Positions 1-9,400 of a stretch of 64,000 bases of DNA are shown one piece after another (the first letter of the stretch is position 1; every line of letters starts with the position of its first letter). The stretch comes from Cladophialophora immunda (Eukaryota; Ascomycota; Eurotiomycetes; Chaetothyriales; Herpotrichiellaceae), in assembly GCF_000835495.1 (NCBI RefSeq), contig NW_015622541.1:2790001-2854000 (forward strand), in the 5' to 3' direction. Under the pieces are notes generated by a model. The model was not told the origin of the DNA. It saw only the letters and a program-made list of their open reading frames with translations, and ran no database searches. Made by a program: the position numbers and the translations under genes.

Positions 1-2
1 CT

Positions 3-1432
3 AGGCTGTTTGGCTGCTTAGCGGGCTCCTGCGCGACGACAGGTAAACGAGGCCGTCCATCATCTCGAACCCTGAACGTACTCCTGCTAACCCAGGTGGA
101 TTGCCAGTGGGCGCGAGCTATATCACCGACACCTTCTTCCTGCACCAGCGAGGGAAATGCTTCGCCTTTTACAATGTGATGATCCTCCTGGGGTAAGGCC
201 ACATGCATCCACGCCCCCGAGTTTCAACAAAAGTCATTCCAGGTGGCTAACCCTAGCATCGAACAGAACGCTTGCGGGGCCGACTTTCTCCGGCTTCGTG
301 GTCGGCAACGGAGCGCCCTGGAGCATAGAATATTGGTACAACGTCGGACTCGAGGGGTTCGTCATCTTGTTGATCTTCTTCTTTCTGGAGGAGACCGGCT
401 GGACGAGACCTGGAAGGCCGGCGTATCCCATCCCCGCCACATCCTTCCTTCGACGCTCAATCGATGTCTATCTCTTCCGAAAACCGAACGTGGCCGAAGG
501 CATGACGAATAGAGAGGCTGTGAGTATATCTATCCATCATGGATGAGACTCGGTCGCTGATGTTTTCAGCTCCACCTGGCTACCATGCCTGTCCGAATCG
601 GTGTTCACCCTGTTGGCATACTGGGAGGATTGTTCTTGATGATCGTCTTCGGGTGGTATGTCCTTCTCTCCTTGTCAGTTGTGGAAATAATGTTCTCATA
701 CACATTCCTCACAGGGGCGTCGGTGTCAACAATCTGCTTGCTGTCTTCTTGCAGTCGCCCGTGAGCGAAAAGGGCTATGGTTTCACTCCAAACCAGAATG
801 CAGAGTGTGAGTTTCTCACGATGGTTCACCCCTTTTCTGTCTGATGTTTGTGAACAGTTACCTTTGCGGCCTGGTCGGGCTGCATTGTTGGCCAACTATA
901 CGGCCTCGCCTTCAACGACCGACTGCCGCTCTGGATCTGTCGAAAGACGGGCGGCATTTGGAAGCCCGAGTTCCGTCTGCATGCGCTGTGGTTCCCGACA
1001 TTCTTCTGCTTGAACGTCGGCCTGGGCCTCTTCGGCGCCGCCCTGCAATACCACTTGCACTACATGGTCGCCGCCGTGGGCAACTTCCTGCTCAACTTCT
1101 CCTCCAACGTGGCCGTGCCCGTCATCGTCAACTACGAGGTCGAGTGCTTCACCAAGTACCCCGTCGAGGCAGCCACGATCATGAACTTCTACCGCACCAT
1201 CTTTGGCATCGCCATCCCCTTCTTCATCGACGGCTGGGAGGCCGAGGTCGGCGTCGGCTGGGTCTTTGGCATGATGGCCTTTGTGTCCCTCGCGGCTTTC
1301 TGCCTGGTCATTGTCCTCATGCTCGCGGGCCATCGCATCCGCCACTGGTTTCACACCGACATCATGTCTAGTGAGGAAGGCACAAAGATCATCGGGGAGG
1401 AGGTGAATCGTCTGGACGTGGAGGCGCATTGA
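3..1432 (+). CDS. MFS transporter (DHA1/HOL1-like), 5' end outside window
   Basis: C-terminal 380 residues of a major facilitator transporter; the first helices lie upstream of base 1. The exons I can join in frame are 3-42, 96-192, 267-519, 570-655, 715-806 and 858-1432, all with GT-AG introns of 51-74 bp. Visible family features are the stretch GLPVGASYITDTFF around the end of the N-terminal helix bundle, the motif TLAGPTFSGF, several hydrophobic helices (for example the LEGFVILLIFFFLEETGW segment) and the conserved NYEVECFTKYPVEAATIMNF loop near the end. This pattern is typical of fungal proton-coupled drug/H+ antiporter-like carriers in the plasma membrane; the substrate cannot be read from sequence. 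The short exon 715-806 is the least certain. The stop is at 1430-1432. Confidence 0.88.
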
Positions 1433-1912
1433 GCTTGGTATCTATCTGCCTGGGTGAACGGTCAGTCAAACTGGTGTCTTCTGAGGCGAATCCGGACCCA
1501 TGCACAGGTCTGCAGGAGGTAGACATGAGATATTCCACAAGGCCAGAATCACAACGCCGTTGCAAGGAGCCCGTTTCGATTTCATTGTTGCCGTTCTCCT
1601 AAATTCACTCTTGTAATGTCGTCGTCGTCGCCGCGGCAGCATACAGCGAGGCGTATACGCCTGTAGGTGAAGAACGATCCACCATAGTCGAACCGCTCTT
1701 TTCCGCTGAATCGCGCCCCTCTCTACGCACCCATTGTTCCAACAATGTGTTTGTCCTCCTTCATCAAACGTTTCGTCCCGTAATCGTCTTCCTTGTCATC
1801 TTCTCCTTGTCCGGCTTTCATTCGTCCTCACTGCCAGGTTTGCACACTGAGCCAGTTTCGCAGAGAGAGACCCACCAAGCAAACCGAGTCAAACAAAACG
1901 AAACCCAGAAAG
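1433..1912. other. Intergenic spacer, no gene seen
   Basis: 480 bp between the MFS transporter and the adenylate-kinase-like gene. It should hold the transporter's 3' UTR and the next gene's promoter and 5' UTR. The last 70 bases before the ATG are A-rich and C/A-rich, as in fungal leaders. Open frames here are short and not conserved-looking. Confidence 0.6.
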
Positions 1913-2922
1913 ATGGCGGAAACAGGATCAAACAGTCAATACCCCTTGCTCATCTTCATTGTTGGTATGTTGCTGCCTCTATCCGCACGCCAAAGACGAT
2001 CTCCCCATCGAGATCTCAGTGGTATACCCACCTCCACACACGCACCCGCGCGCGTGCGTGCGTGTATGGGTACATCTATGGCTGATACGGTCCTAACATT
2101 TCGTTTACCACAGGCGTCCCGGGGTCCTTCGCGCACGAAATCGGGCAGCAGATCGCGTACGAGTACGGCTTCTTCTTCATCGGGGTCACGCACCGGTTCA
2201 ACCGGCCGCTGGACGAGCAACGCGAGGCACTGGCCCACAGCCTCGACCACTCGGGCCACAACAACCGCCACGCCCGCCTGCCGTACCTCGGATCCTGGCA
2301 GCTGGACGAGCGGGTCGGGCACTTCCTCACGCAGACCCAACACCTCCGGCACCGCGCCTGCCTGGTCATCGAGGGCTACCCGCGGCACACGCGGCACATC
2401 CCCGCCTTCTGGAAGCCGGCCCAGCGCCTGTTCATCCACTGCGAGTGTCCCAAGCCGGTGGCCGAGCGGCGCGCCGTGGGCGGGCCGCGGGACTGGGATG
2501 CCACCGCGCCCGTAGACCGCCGCGTCCGGGACGCCAGCGGGTGGAACCACAGCACCGCGGGGCTCGAGTACTGGGAGGCCAAGCACGGCTTCGACGAGGA
2601 CTGCCGCATCTTCGGCCGCCGCATCGCCTCCCTGATCGGCCACTTCGTCGCCGCCACTAGCGCCACCGCCGACGACGACCATCGAGCGCCCAGCGGCGAC
2701 GGCTGGAGGACCGTCCTACGCAGTGTGCTCCGCGAGAGCTTCGTCCCGGGAAAGGTCCTCGTGCTGGACACGGGCGAGGGCGACTTTGACCACTGCTGGG
2801 CCCGCGCGCGCGACCGGCTGCAGCATAGTCTCGAGTTCCGCACTTTGCTCTGCGAGGTCGAGAGGGATTTTGAGACCATGGCGGATGAGGACGACGAGGA
2901 TGGTGATGATGATGACAACTGA
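1913..2922 (+). CDS. Adenylate/UMP-CMP kinase-like protein with degenerate P-loop
   Basis: 286 residues from two exons, 1913-1964 and 2114-2922, joined across a 149-bp GT-AG intron. Residues 13-27 read like the start of an adenylate kinase (LLIFIVGVPGS), but the expected GSGKGT is replaced by GSFAHE, so the phosphate-binding lysine is missing. Further on, LVIEGYPRH aligns with the family's DGFPR motif and RLFIHCECPKPVAERR with the core strand and arginine helix that follow. A Cys/Arg-rich segment and an acidic C-terminal tail (DEDDEDGDDDDN-type) close the protein. Known family members transfer phosphate between nucleotides; with this P-loop I infer a catalytically impaired relative. The gene is GC-rich and otherwise intact, so it is not an obvious pseudogene. 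Confidence 0.72.
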
Positions 2923-3649
2923 TGGCAATTGATGACAATTAAGGGCGAGGAAGGGCATGAACATCAGCATTGGCATGAGCATGAGCATAAGGAACTGAGC
3001 ATGAACATTGAAGAAAGCTCCCAGAACAGGGGATACAGAATGCGGCGTGTTGAGTAGGTATTCGCGGGGTGGAGCATTCTTCTCGATGTGGCTAGTTCGC
3101 TGAGATACGAGCAACATTGGGCCCCCCGGCCAGATGGGGAAGACTTGGGATTTTTTACTTGGTTAGGTCCTCTCCGACGAAAAACCTATTACGCCTCTTT
3201 TGTTGGCGGTTGAAAGTCACTTGTCTTTCATTAGCAAAACACAATGCTACTGCTGCAACACGAATTACCATGTACGAAACCCCGGCTTCCCCACCGAATA
3301 CATGGAGCGACCAATGTCAGTCACGCTCGACAGGTATTGGAATCTACGCTGGATCCGGCCTTTCCTTTGTGGGAATTTGACACAACAGAGTAGCGATGAT
3401 ATTCCACTAGATAACTGCCTCTGAGCTTCTCCATGTGCTGGGGGTGGGGGTGGGGGTTAATGCAGACATGTCACATTGGCTACCGGGGTCGTTTCCGAGG
3501 GGAATTTTTTGTTCTGATTCCCTGGCTTTGGATTGATAGCCACACTTTTCGACGTCGCAACTATGCAAGACGTCGTTGTCTGAAATGCTCATCCAACATG
3601 AGATACGCATCCAGAAGAACCTGTGCCCCCTCGGCACAACTGGGTCAAG
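2923..3649. other. Convergent 3' spacer, no gene seen
   Basis: 727 bp between the 3' ends of the kinase-like gene and the amidohydrolase gene, which point toward each other. It contains a G-rich run at about 3440-3457 (repeated GGGGGT units) and no frame with recognisable protein similarity. Both 3' UTRs and polyadenylation sites should lie here. Confidence 0.55.
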
Positions 3650-5149
3650 TTAGCATCTTCTCACAAGCCCGATGGCCAGTGAACAAACGAACTCTTCGGG
3701 CCGACTATACTCGCTCGGATGGTGGCTGACACCGTCTCTACATCTCACGAATATCATCCCCGTTGGACAGTGCCAAGCCGTGTACATGCTGAAGTCATCG
3801 TCAGCATTTCCGAACCAACGACTGGATGACACAAACGTAACTTGCCTGTCATGTCCTGCGCCACTAATGAGTTGTCTCCGATACCCACGTGCCAGGGCTG
3901 CTTCCCCGATACAGGTCGAGGCCGTGTTGTTAAAATGTAATGCTGGGCTATCGAAAATCGGGTTCAGCCTAACCTCGATGTTCATGCGTTTTGCAATGGC
4001 GTTGATAGAGCGTTGACACTCTTCGTCCAGGGAATTCATCTCGTCATCACTCGGGCTGCGCAAGTCCAGGAATAGTTCAACCTGGCCAGCTATTGTGTTT
4101 ATCGCCTGGGGCATGGAGTTGATGACCCCAACGGTAGTGCGGAGACCTTTATCAATAGACTCTGATGTGGTTGCTATGTGGTTGACGCTGTCAATGACTC
4201 TCGCTGCCGCGAGCAAAGCGTCTCGTCGGCGATTCATTGGTGTAGTACCAGCGTGTGACTCCCTGCCGATCAGTTGGATCCCGTACCAACGGATTGCCTG
4301 AATCCCACTGACCACCGCGACGCTCTCTCTGTTTTCGTCCAGCACGGGTCCTTGCTCGATATGAACTTCTAGATGTGCACTTAGTGGATTGGTCATGTAT
4401 GAGCACTCGACTGACGCCGCATCCAAATACCCAATGCGTCGCAACTCGTCACCCAGCTTGTTGCCCCCAGCGTCCGATCTCTCATGCGCGAACTCGACGG
4501 TATACTTACCACACCAGACGCCCGAACCGAGCATGGAGGGCAGGAAACGCGCGCCTTCTTCATTCGTCCAGTTCACGACGGCGAGAGGCGCGTATGTTGT
4601 CATGCCAGCCTCATGGACTGTTGCGAGCACCTCGAGAGCGCAACATATGCCTATCGACAGGACGTCAAACCCCACTGCTCCTGAACACAATCTAAAGGTT
4701 GACTTCCTGAACACAATTGAATGCTCTACTCACCCAATATGCCATCATACTTGCCTCCTCTTGGCTGCGTGTCCAAATGCGATCCCAGAGCAATGGGAGG
4801 GATGTTGTTGTTCTGGCCAGGTCGAATTCCGAATATGTTGCCCATCTGATCAACCTAGGGTGACACAATTAGCTATTCACGCCAGCCCACAGAGATGAGA
4901 TTTCCCATGCATACTTTGGTCTCGCAGCCATACTGTCGACATTGTGTCATAAACCAGCCTCGGACTTTCCCATCGTCGTCGTCAGCTGCCAATCTGCCTA
5001 GCGCAGTTGGTCAGCCGGATTCTCGACGAATTCATCGCAAGACCTAATAGCATACACATGCCACCGTTGCCTAAGCTACCCCATGCACAGCTCGATACGA
5101 GGTTGTCGTTGAGTCTCGTGGCGTTTATCCGCATCTCGTCCTTGGCCAT
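3650..5149 (-). CDS. M20-family amidohydrolase (N-carbamoyl-L-amino acid hydrolase / ureidopropionase type)
   Basis: 413 residues from five exons: 5149-5056, 4997-4915, 4854-4734, 4650-3846 and 3788-3650. The length matches the family. The zinc-binding set is visible in order: GSHLDTQP (His), GGKYDGILG (Asp), WTNEEGARF (Glu pair), LEVHIEQGPV (His) and GVSHHPSEYS (His). Family enzymes hydrolyse N-carbamoyl amino acids, beta-ureidopropionate or allantoate to release ammonia and CO2, usually in the cytosol; which substrate applies here is not readable. The last intron (3789-3845, 57 bp) starts with GC in an otherwise perfect AG|GCAAGT donor; it is a multiple of three and stop-free, but removing it restores the family motif GAGHDSMYTA. 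The start at 5149 is chosen because the family N-terminus (RINATRL) begins five codons later. The gene is divergent from the LYS9-like gene 598 bp away. Confidence 0.87.
3789..3845 (-). other. GC-AG intron, 57 bp, in-frame
   Basis: The donor reads AG|GCAAGT and the acceptor CTTCAG. If retained it would add 19 residues with no stop between GAGHD and MYTAWHCPTG, a region that is contiguous in the M20 amidohydrolase family. GC-AG introns are a known minor class in fungi. Confidence 0.7.
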
Positions 5150-5747
5150 AATGATGGTGCGCTCGCTCGAAGCACAAGGCCCTCGTTCTCCGACCCCTAC
5201 ATGTATCATGGAAAGCACTGGCCCCCGTAGTATTGTGTGAGATTCGCGCACATCCGTCCATATCCTAGCCGAGGCACTGCATAATCGCCCATGGCCTCGC
5301 CGCTGCCAGGAACGCGGGTGATATCACTCACCTCTCCTTCCCGTAAGCTGGTCCCTGGCACCACTTGTTCATCATGGTGAAAAAGCGCTGAAACCCGTGA
5401 GGTCTGTGTGTCAGGTCATATGAGGTCCATAAGAACAAAACCACCGGGCGGTCACTGGAGAGGGCTAATCAATTCGTCTCCTGGCTGAACGAAATTCCCA
5501 CAACGATGGCGTTCCAGTAGATCCACAATGCGGAGGTAGGCGACTGTCGTCGCTCCCCTGGCTCAAAGGATGTGGTTTCCTCTTCGTTCTGTGCAACTAT
5601 TCTTTTCTTTCGCAGCTCGCTTACGGAACTACAGTTGTCATTCAGTACTGTTTTAGCCAGACCGAGGAGAAGCAGTCTCTATCTTGAATCTCCTGTCCGA
5701 CGAAGGATTGCGCGTGATCACCACCCCTTCCGAGCAGTCAAATCAAG
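5150..5747. promoter_or_regulatory. Shared divergent promoter region
   Basis: 598 bp separate the start codons of the amidohydrolase (minus) and the LYS9-like gene (plus). Such short head-to-head spacers commonly carry shared control elements in fungi. I see no certain binding motif. Open frames here, including an in-frame extension of the amidohydrolase to 5251, are weak. Confidence 0.45.
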
Positions 5748-7321
5748 ATGTCGACTGTGCAGATCCTGATTCTCGGCAGCGGTGCTGTAGCAGGGCCATG
5801 TGTCGACTATCTGCTGCGAAACCCGCGGAACAAACTCGTCATTGGTTCGGTTCATGTTTCAAATTGCCGTCAACTCTCTAGATCGTTTGCTAACGAACGA
5901 CGTCCAGGTTGCCGTAACCTGGAGACCGGAACAGCGGTAGCGGCTGGTCGTGATAATATCCAGGCGGTCCAAATCGACGTCGAAGATCTGACAGAGTTGG
6001 ATCGAAGGGTTGCGGCCAGCGACCTTGTAATTTCGCTCGTTCCTTATGCGCATCACGCCAATGTGATCTTGGCCGCGATCAAAGGCAAGACGAATGTGGT
6101 GACAACAAGCTATACTTCTCCAGCCATGCGAGAACTCGAAACCGACATCAAAAATGCCGGAATCACCGTGCTGAATGAGGTGGGCGTGGACCCAGGCGTC
6201 GACCATCTGTATGCCATCAAGATGATCTCTGAAGTGCATTCCAAAGGTGGAAAGGTAAGGAAGGACCTAGACTCGGTCTGCTGCCTGGCCCATGAAATTT
6301 TGGCTCCTTTTGGCATTCAACAGAACTTGTCTAACGTGGGGTTTTACGTACAGATCAGGGAGTTTCACTCTTACTGTGGCGGATTGGCCATGCCGGAGGT
6401 GTCTAATAACCCTCTGAGGTTCAAATTTTCTTGGTCACCCAGAGGTGCTCTGCTGAGCCAGTACAACCCGGCCATTTTCCTCCAGAACAACAAAGTGGTC
6501 GAAATTTCACGGGATGACCTGATGGACCACGCCCAGCCACGTTTTGTCGGCGAGGGTTACTCTTTTGTAGCCTACCCCAACCGAGATTCCACTCCTTTTC
6601 GAGACTTCTATGGCATCCCGGAGGCACACACCGTTGTGCGAGGATCGTTGCGCTACGAGGGCAATCCGGAGCTCTTCCGTGCACTGGTCAAGCTAGGTTG
6701 GCTGGACACCGAGCCCAGCGAATGCCTTCAGCAGGGATCGACTTGGGCCCAGATCCAAAGCCGTCTGATTCGGGCTGCGGGCTCGGACGAGAGGTAAGAA
6801 CTGAACTTGCCTTGGGCGTGCAGAATACTTGCAGCTAACGTGAGTACCGATCACTGGTGATGCGCATCGATCAACTTTGCTCGTTTCGCAACGACACCGA
6901 GCGTGATCGCATCCTTTCGGGTCTACGGTGGATGGGACTCTTTTCAAACGAGCCAGTCAAGGTCAAAGCAACGCCTCTCGACACTCTCTGCGGTCGACTC
7001 AAGCAGATGATGAGCTTTGAGCCGGGTGAGCAGGATCTCGTCATGCTTCAGCATACTTTCGTGGTCGAGTGGGAAGAGGGCCACACCGAGACCTTTACAT
7101 CCACCTTGGCTCTCAAGGGCGACCCGAAGGGATACTCGGCCATGTCAAAGTCTGTCGGCGTTACTTGCGGTGTCGCGACGCAGCTGCTTCTCGACAAGCA
7201 TGCAGGCTTCACCGACCCGGGCCTCTTGGCGCCATATGTACCAGAAATCTGCACCCCAATCCGAGTCTTGATCGAAAAGGAAGGCATTATGATGGTGGAC
7301 AAAAAGGTCAGCTCTGGCTAG
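5748..7321 (+). CDS. Saccharopine dehydrogenase-like protein (LYS9 family), one exon junction unresolved
   Basis: The N-terminus has a Rossmann loop (ILILGSGAVAGPCVDYL), then DLVISLVPYAHHANV, VVTTSYTSPAM, NEVGVDPGVDHLYA, FHSYCGGLAMPE, NPLRFKFSWSPRGAL and, in the last exon, ERDRILSGLRWMGLFS and GYSAMSKSVGVTCGVA. These are hallmarks of the NADP-dependent, glutamate-forming saccharopine dehydrogenase, the penultimate step of lysine synthesis. Exons are 5748-5844, 5908-6254 and 6354 to about 6796; the first two introns (63 and 99 bp) are multiples of three. The last coding part runs from about 6845 to 7321 in a different frame. A strong donor (AG|GTAAGA, 6797) is present but no AG acceptor joins the two frames: the best candidates are one base out or hit a stop. 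This may be a one-base deletion, an assembly error or unusual splicing. The sequence may be a paralog rather than the housekeeping LYS9. Confidence 0.8.
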
Positions 7322-7984
7322 CGTGGAGGATGTTTGGACGAAAAGGGATCAGCAAGTCAGACAGTTGTATCCGAGGAGGGAATGAGCGTTAGCTATCCGC
7401 GCACTTCTTAGACTGTAAGGTTAGGCTCTAATATAGGTCGGGTTAGCCCGCTAGGTTTTAGGTTGGGTTGGGTCAACTAGTCGGGTCAAAGAGGTCCTAA
7501 CCCAACCCCAACTCGCTAAGAAAACTGTCACGGTCTGCCCAGCCTTCCCTAGGATCTACTAGGCTATCCTGGGAAGTGCCAAGCCCGTAGGCCCTATCCC
7601 AGCTTATCGCATAGGAGGAGTAGGCTCCCTCCTAAAACTTCTTCTAATATAGTGGATAATCTCTATATAGACACTCCCTTTAGCTACTATCTAGTAGTTA
7701 GGTTCTAGCTACGTTACTATACTAAACGGTGGACCTTAGAAGTCCCTCATAATTTTATCCACTATATTCTTCACCCTAACGGTATAGGACGTCGTACGCG
7801 GGTCACGAGCGTATAGTATATCTAGCGCGGCGCGAACGCGTAGTCATATACGCGGTTAAAGAACCCTATCGAATCTAGCTAAAGAAGCTAACCTAGAGGC
7901 TAAGGTCTCTAAAGAGACTACGGGTCGCCTATAGCCTACCGTCGTCCCTAACCCTCCTGCTAAGCGACCTCAAGTGGACCCTAT
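7322..7984. repeat. Spacer with decayed repeat sequence
   Basis: Non-coding DNA after the LYS9-like gene. Near 7461-7509 a G/T-rich run (GGTTGGGTTGGG) faces its near-complement (CTAACCCAACCCC) about 25 bases on, giving an imperfect inverted repeat like a DNA-transposon end. From about 7640 onward the sequence becomes rich in CTA/TAG steps, like the RIP-degraded block further right. I recognise no gene. Confidence 0.4.
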
Positions 7985-8254
7985 TGTAATGGGAAAGGTT
8001 TGAAGAGGACCTGAGGTGCAAGGTAAGGTGATTAGTCAACTTTTGGCTGTACATTGTACAGGCAAACGTTGCCACTCTCTGATTAGTCAGTTCGAGGGTA
8101 CCACTTTAGCTTGGTGGTCTTTTCTTTTGTTATTCGCCTGGGCAGATAGACAGATAACAACACAATTAATCAACTGCTTTACAAGATGTGAACGTGCCTG
8201 TTACATACCGCCGTACGAGTTGGCGCCTATGGCTAGAAGCCTCGCCCCAGTTCA
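7985..8254 (-). repeat. Isolated LTR related to element E3, opposite strand orientation to the nested copies
   Basis: About 270 bp that is the reverse complement of the E3 LTRs at 14531-14808 and 25695-25972. Read on the plus strand it begins TGTAATGGGAAAGG and ends CCCCAGTTCA, so it has the TG...CA ends of an LTR. It is less mutated than the nested copies and preserves the TG that RIP has changed to TA there. I see no internal element beside it and no clean target duplication, so it is a solo or truncated LTR. Confidence 0.7.
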
Positions 8255-8259
8255 CTAGT

Positions 8260-8399
8260 AGTGTTTCCTTTTATCTATATAAGAGCGTTCTCTCCTCTCA
8301 GATAGTTGACTTAACTAAGATTCCCAACAGTCACGTACATTACCTTAAGGTACGATCCTATAAGCCAATCTACCTATTATACTCCATATCCTCCGAACA
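8260..8399 (+). repeat. Fragment of LTR family W
   Basis: 140 bp nearly identical to the right part of the W-type repeat at 37362-37690, including the shared TCTATATAAGAGCGTTCTC and CCTCCGAACA ends. The TATATAAG stretch is a likely LTR TATA box. It starts abruptly next to the E3-like LTR, which suggests that the LTR interrupted or replaced its left part. Confidence 0.6.
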
Positions 8400-8646
8400 A
8401 AAGGAGTAGTCTAAATTTAACGCGGATTACACTAAAATGTTCGTCTCGATAAGAGCTTTTAAATGGTCTAAAATCTATAATGATTAGAATAAAAACGAGA
8501 AAGTTATCGCGAGATGTAGTAGTTAATGTAAAAGATTTAGGGTGGTAAGGACGCGGCGACTATAACAAAAGCTGCCGGCTTGGCAAAGCTTTCCGTCGAT
8601 TTAGGTACAAATAGGAACACAAGGGATACCCCGATCTAACCTTCGT

Positions 8647-8830
8647 CCATTACCATTTTCGTTCCGGAAAGGGAGCGAGGCCGCTTTAATGGCGCACGTG
8701 ACGGAGCATCGGGGACGCGCGGCCGAGCGCGGGAGAGCGTCGAGGGAGCCACGGGGGAGCCACGGGGGAGCACCGGGGGAGCGCCGCCCTGATGCCGATC
8801 CGTAGAAGCTAGTTCGGGTTTAGGGGTTCC
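8647..8830 (+). repeat. Repeat V, uninterrupted copy
   Basis: This stretch is the inverse complement of sequence found at 37105-37278, immediately right of element E1. Its continuation past 8815 (GTTCGGGTTTAGG-like) matches in inverse the bases just left of E1 (before 11899). It therefore looks like a paralogous copy of the sequence that E1 inserted into. It contains a GC-rich tandem run of GGGGGAGCCAC-like units at about 8735-8785. Confidence 0.55.
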
Positions 8831-9400
8831 CTTTGGGCATCGGCTATAGTTACATAGTTGTACCCCTTATTCGTTTCCCACACCATACGTACCCAGGGCC
8901 ATTTCATACTGTATGCGAGTCATTAAGCCATGAGCGTGCTGCTAACGGAAACCTCGGGGGAATTGCCAGCGAGCCGTGTAGCCTAATAGCCTCCAGCGTT
9001 CATCATTAGTGCTGACAAACTTCTATGCCTCCGCCTGATGACAAATAACTTAGTCAGGGCGGGGGATGGTCTAAATGGATTTGGTGGATTTCGGCGACAG
9101 TTCAAATGACGATTTAGAGGGCTATAGTTAGCACCGAGTTAGATGGCTCAATCACACGCTCGATGGTATAATAATTGAGTTAATGACATTTAAATGACAG
9201 AGGTGGATTTCGTAAGCAACCAGTACCTCGGAGCTGTCCTCCTTTCTAAAAGAGGACTGGAGATCTCGAATCCCTGTCCGACCTGTAAAGATAAATGCGA
9301 CAATGGGCGCTCTGCAGTTAATGGTTCTGATCCTTAGAAGCTGGAAATACTGGTAACTAGTCAATGCCCTTCATGCATTTGAGGGCACAAAGAATTCCCC
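8831..9400. other. Spacer upstream of the TF-like gene, no gene seen
   Basis: About 570 bp with no recognisable reading frame. Base composition returns toward that of normal genic DNA, and the end should serve as promoter and 5' UTR of the following gene. Confidence 0.45.

Noticed and set aside
4651..4712. Shorter intron (ending TTCAG near 4679) in the amidohydrolase, adding about eight residues
   Set aside because: The acceptor CGATAG at 4651-4656 aligns the protein without a gap to GKYDGILG-xxCALEVL in the family.
6798..6901. Micro-exon solution for the LYS9-like gene (30-bp intron, 16-base exon, second intron)
   Set aside because: It keeps the frame, but the first intron would be too short and the second would remove residues conserved in the family.
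8016..8409. Two open frames of 73-80 codons
   Set aside because: They lie within LTR-derived repeats that also occur, stop-ridden, in the nest.
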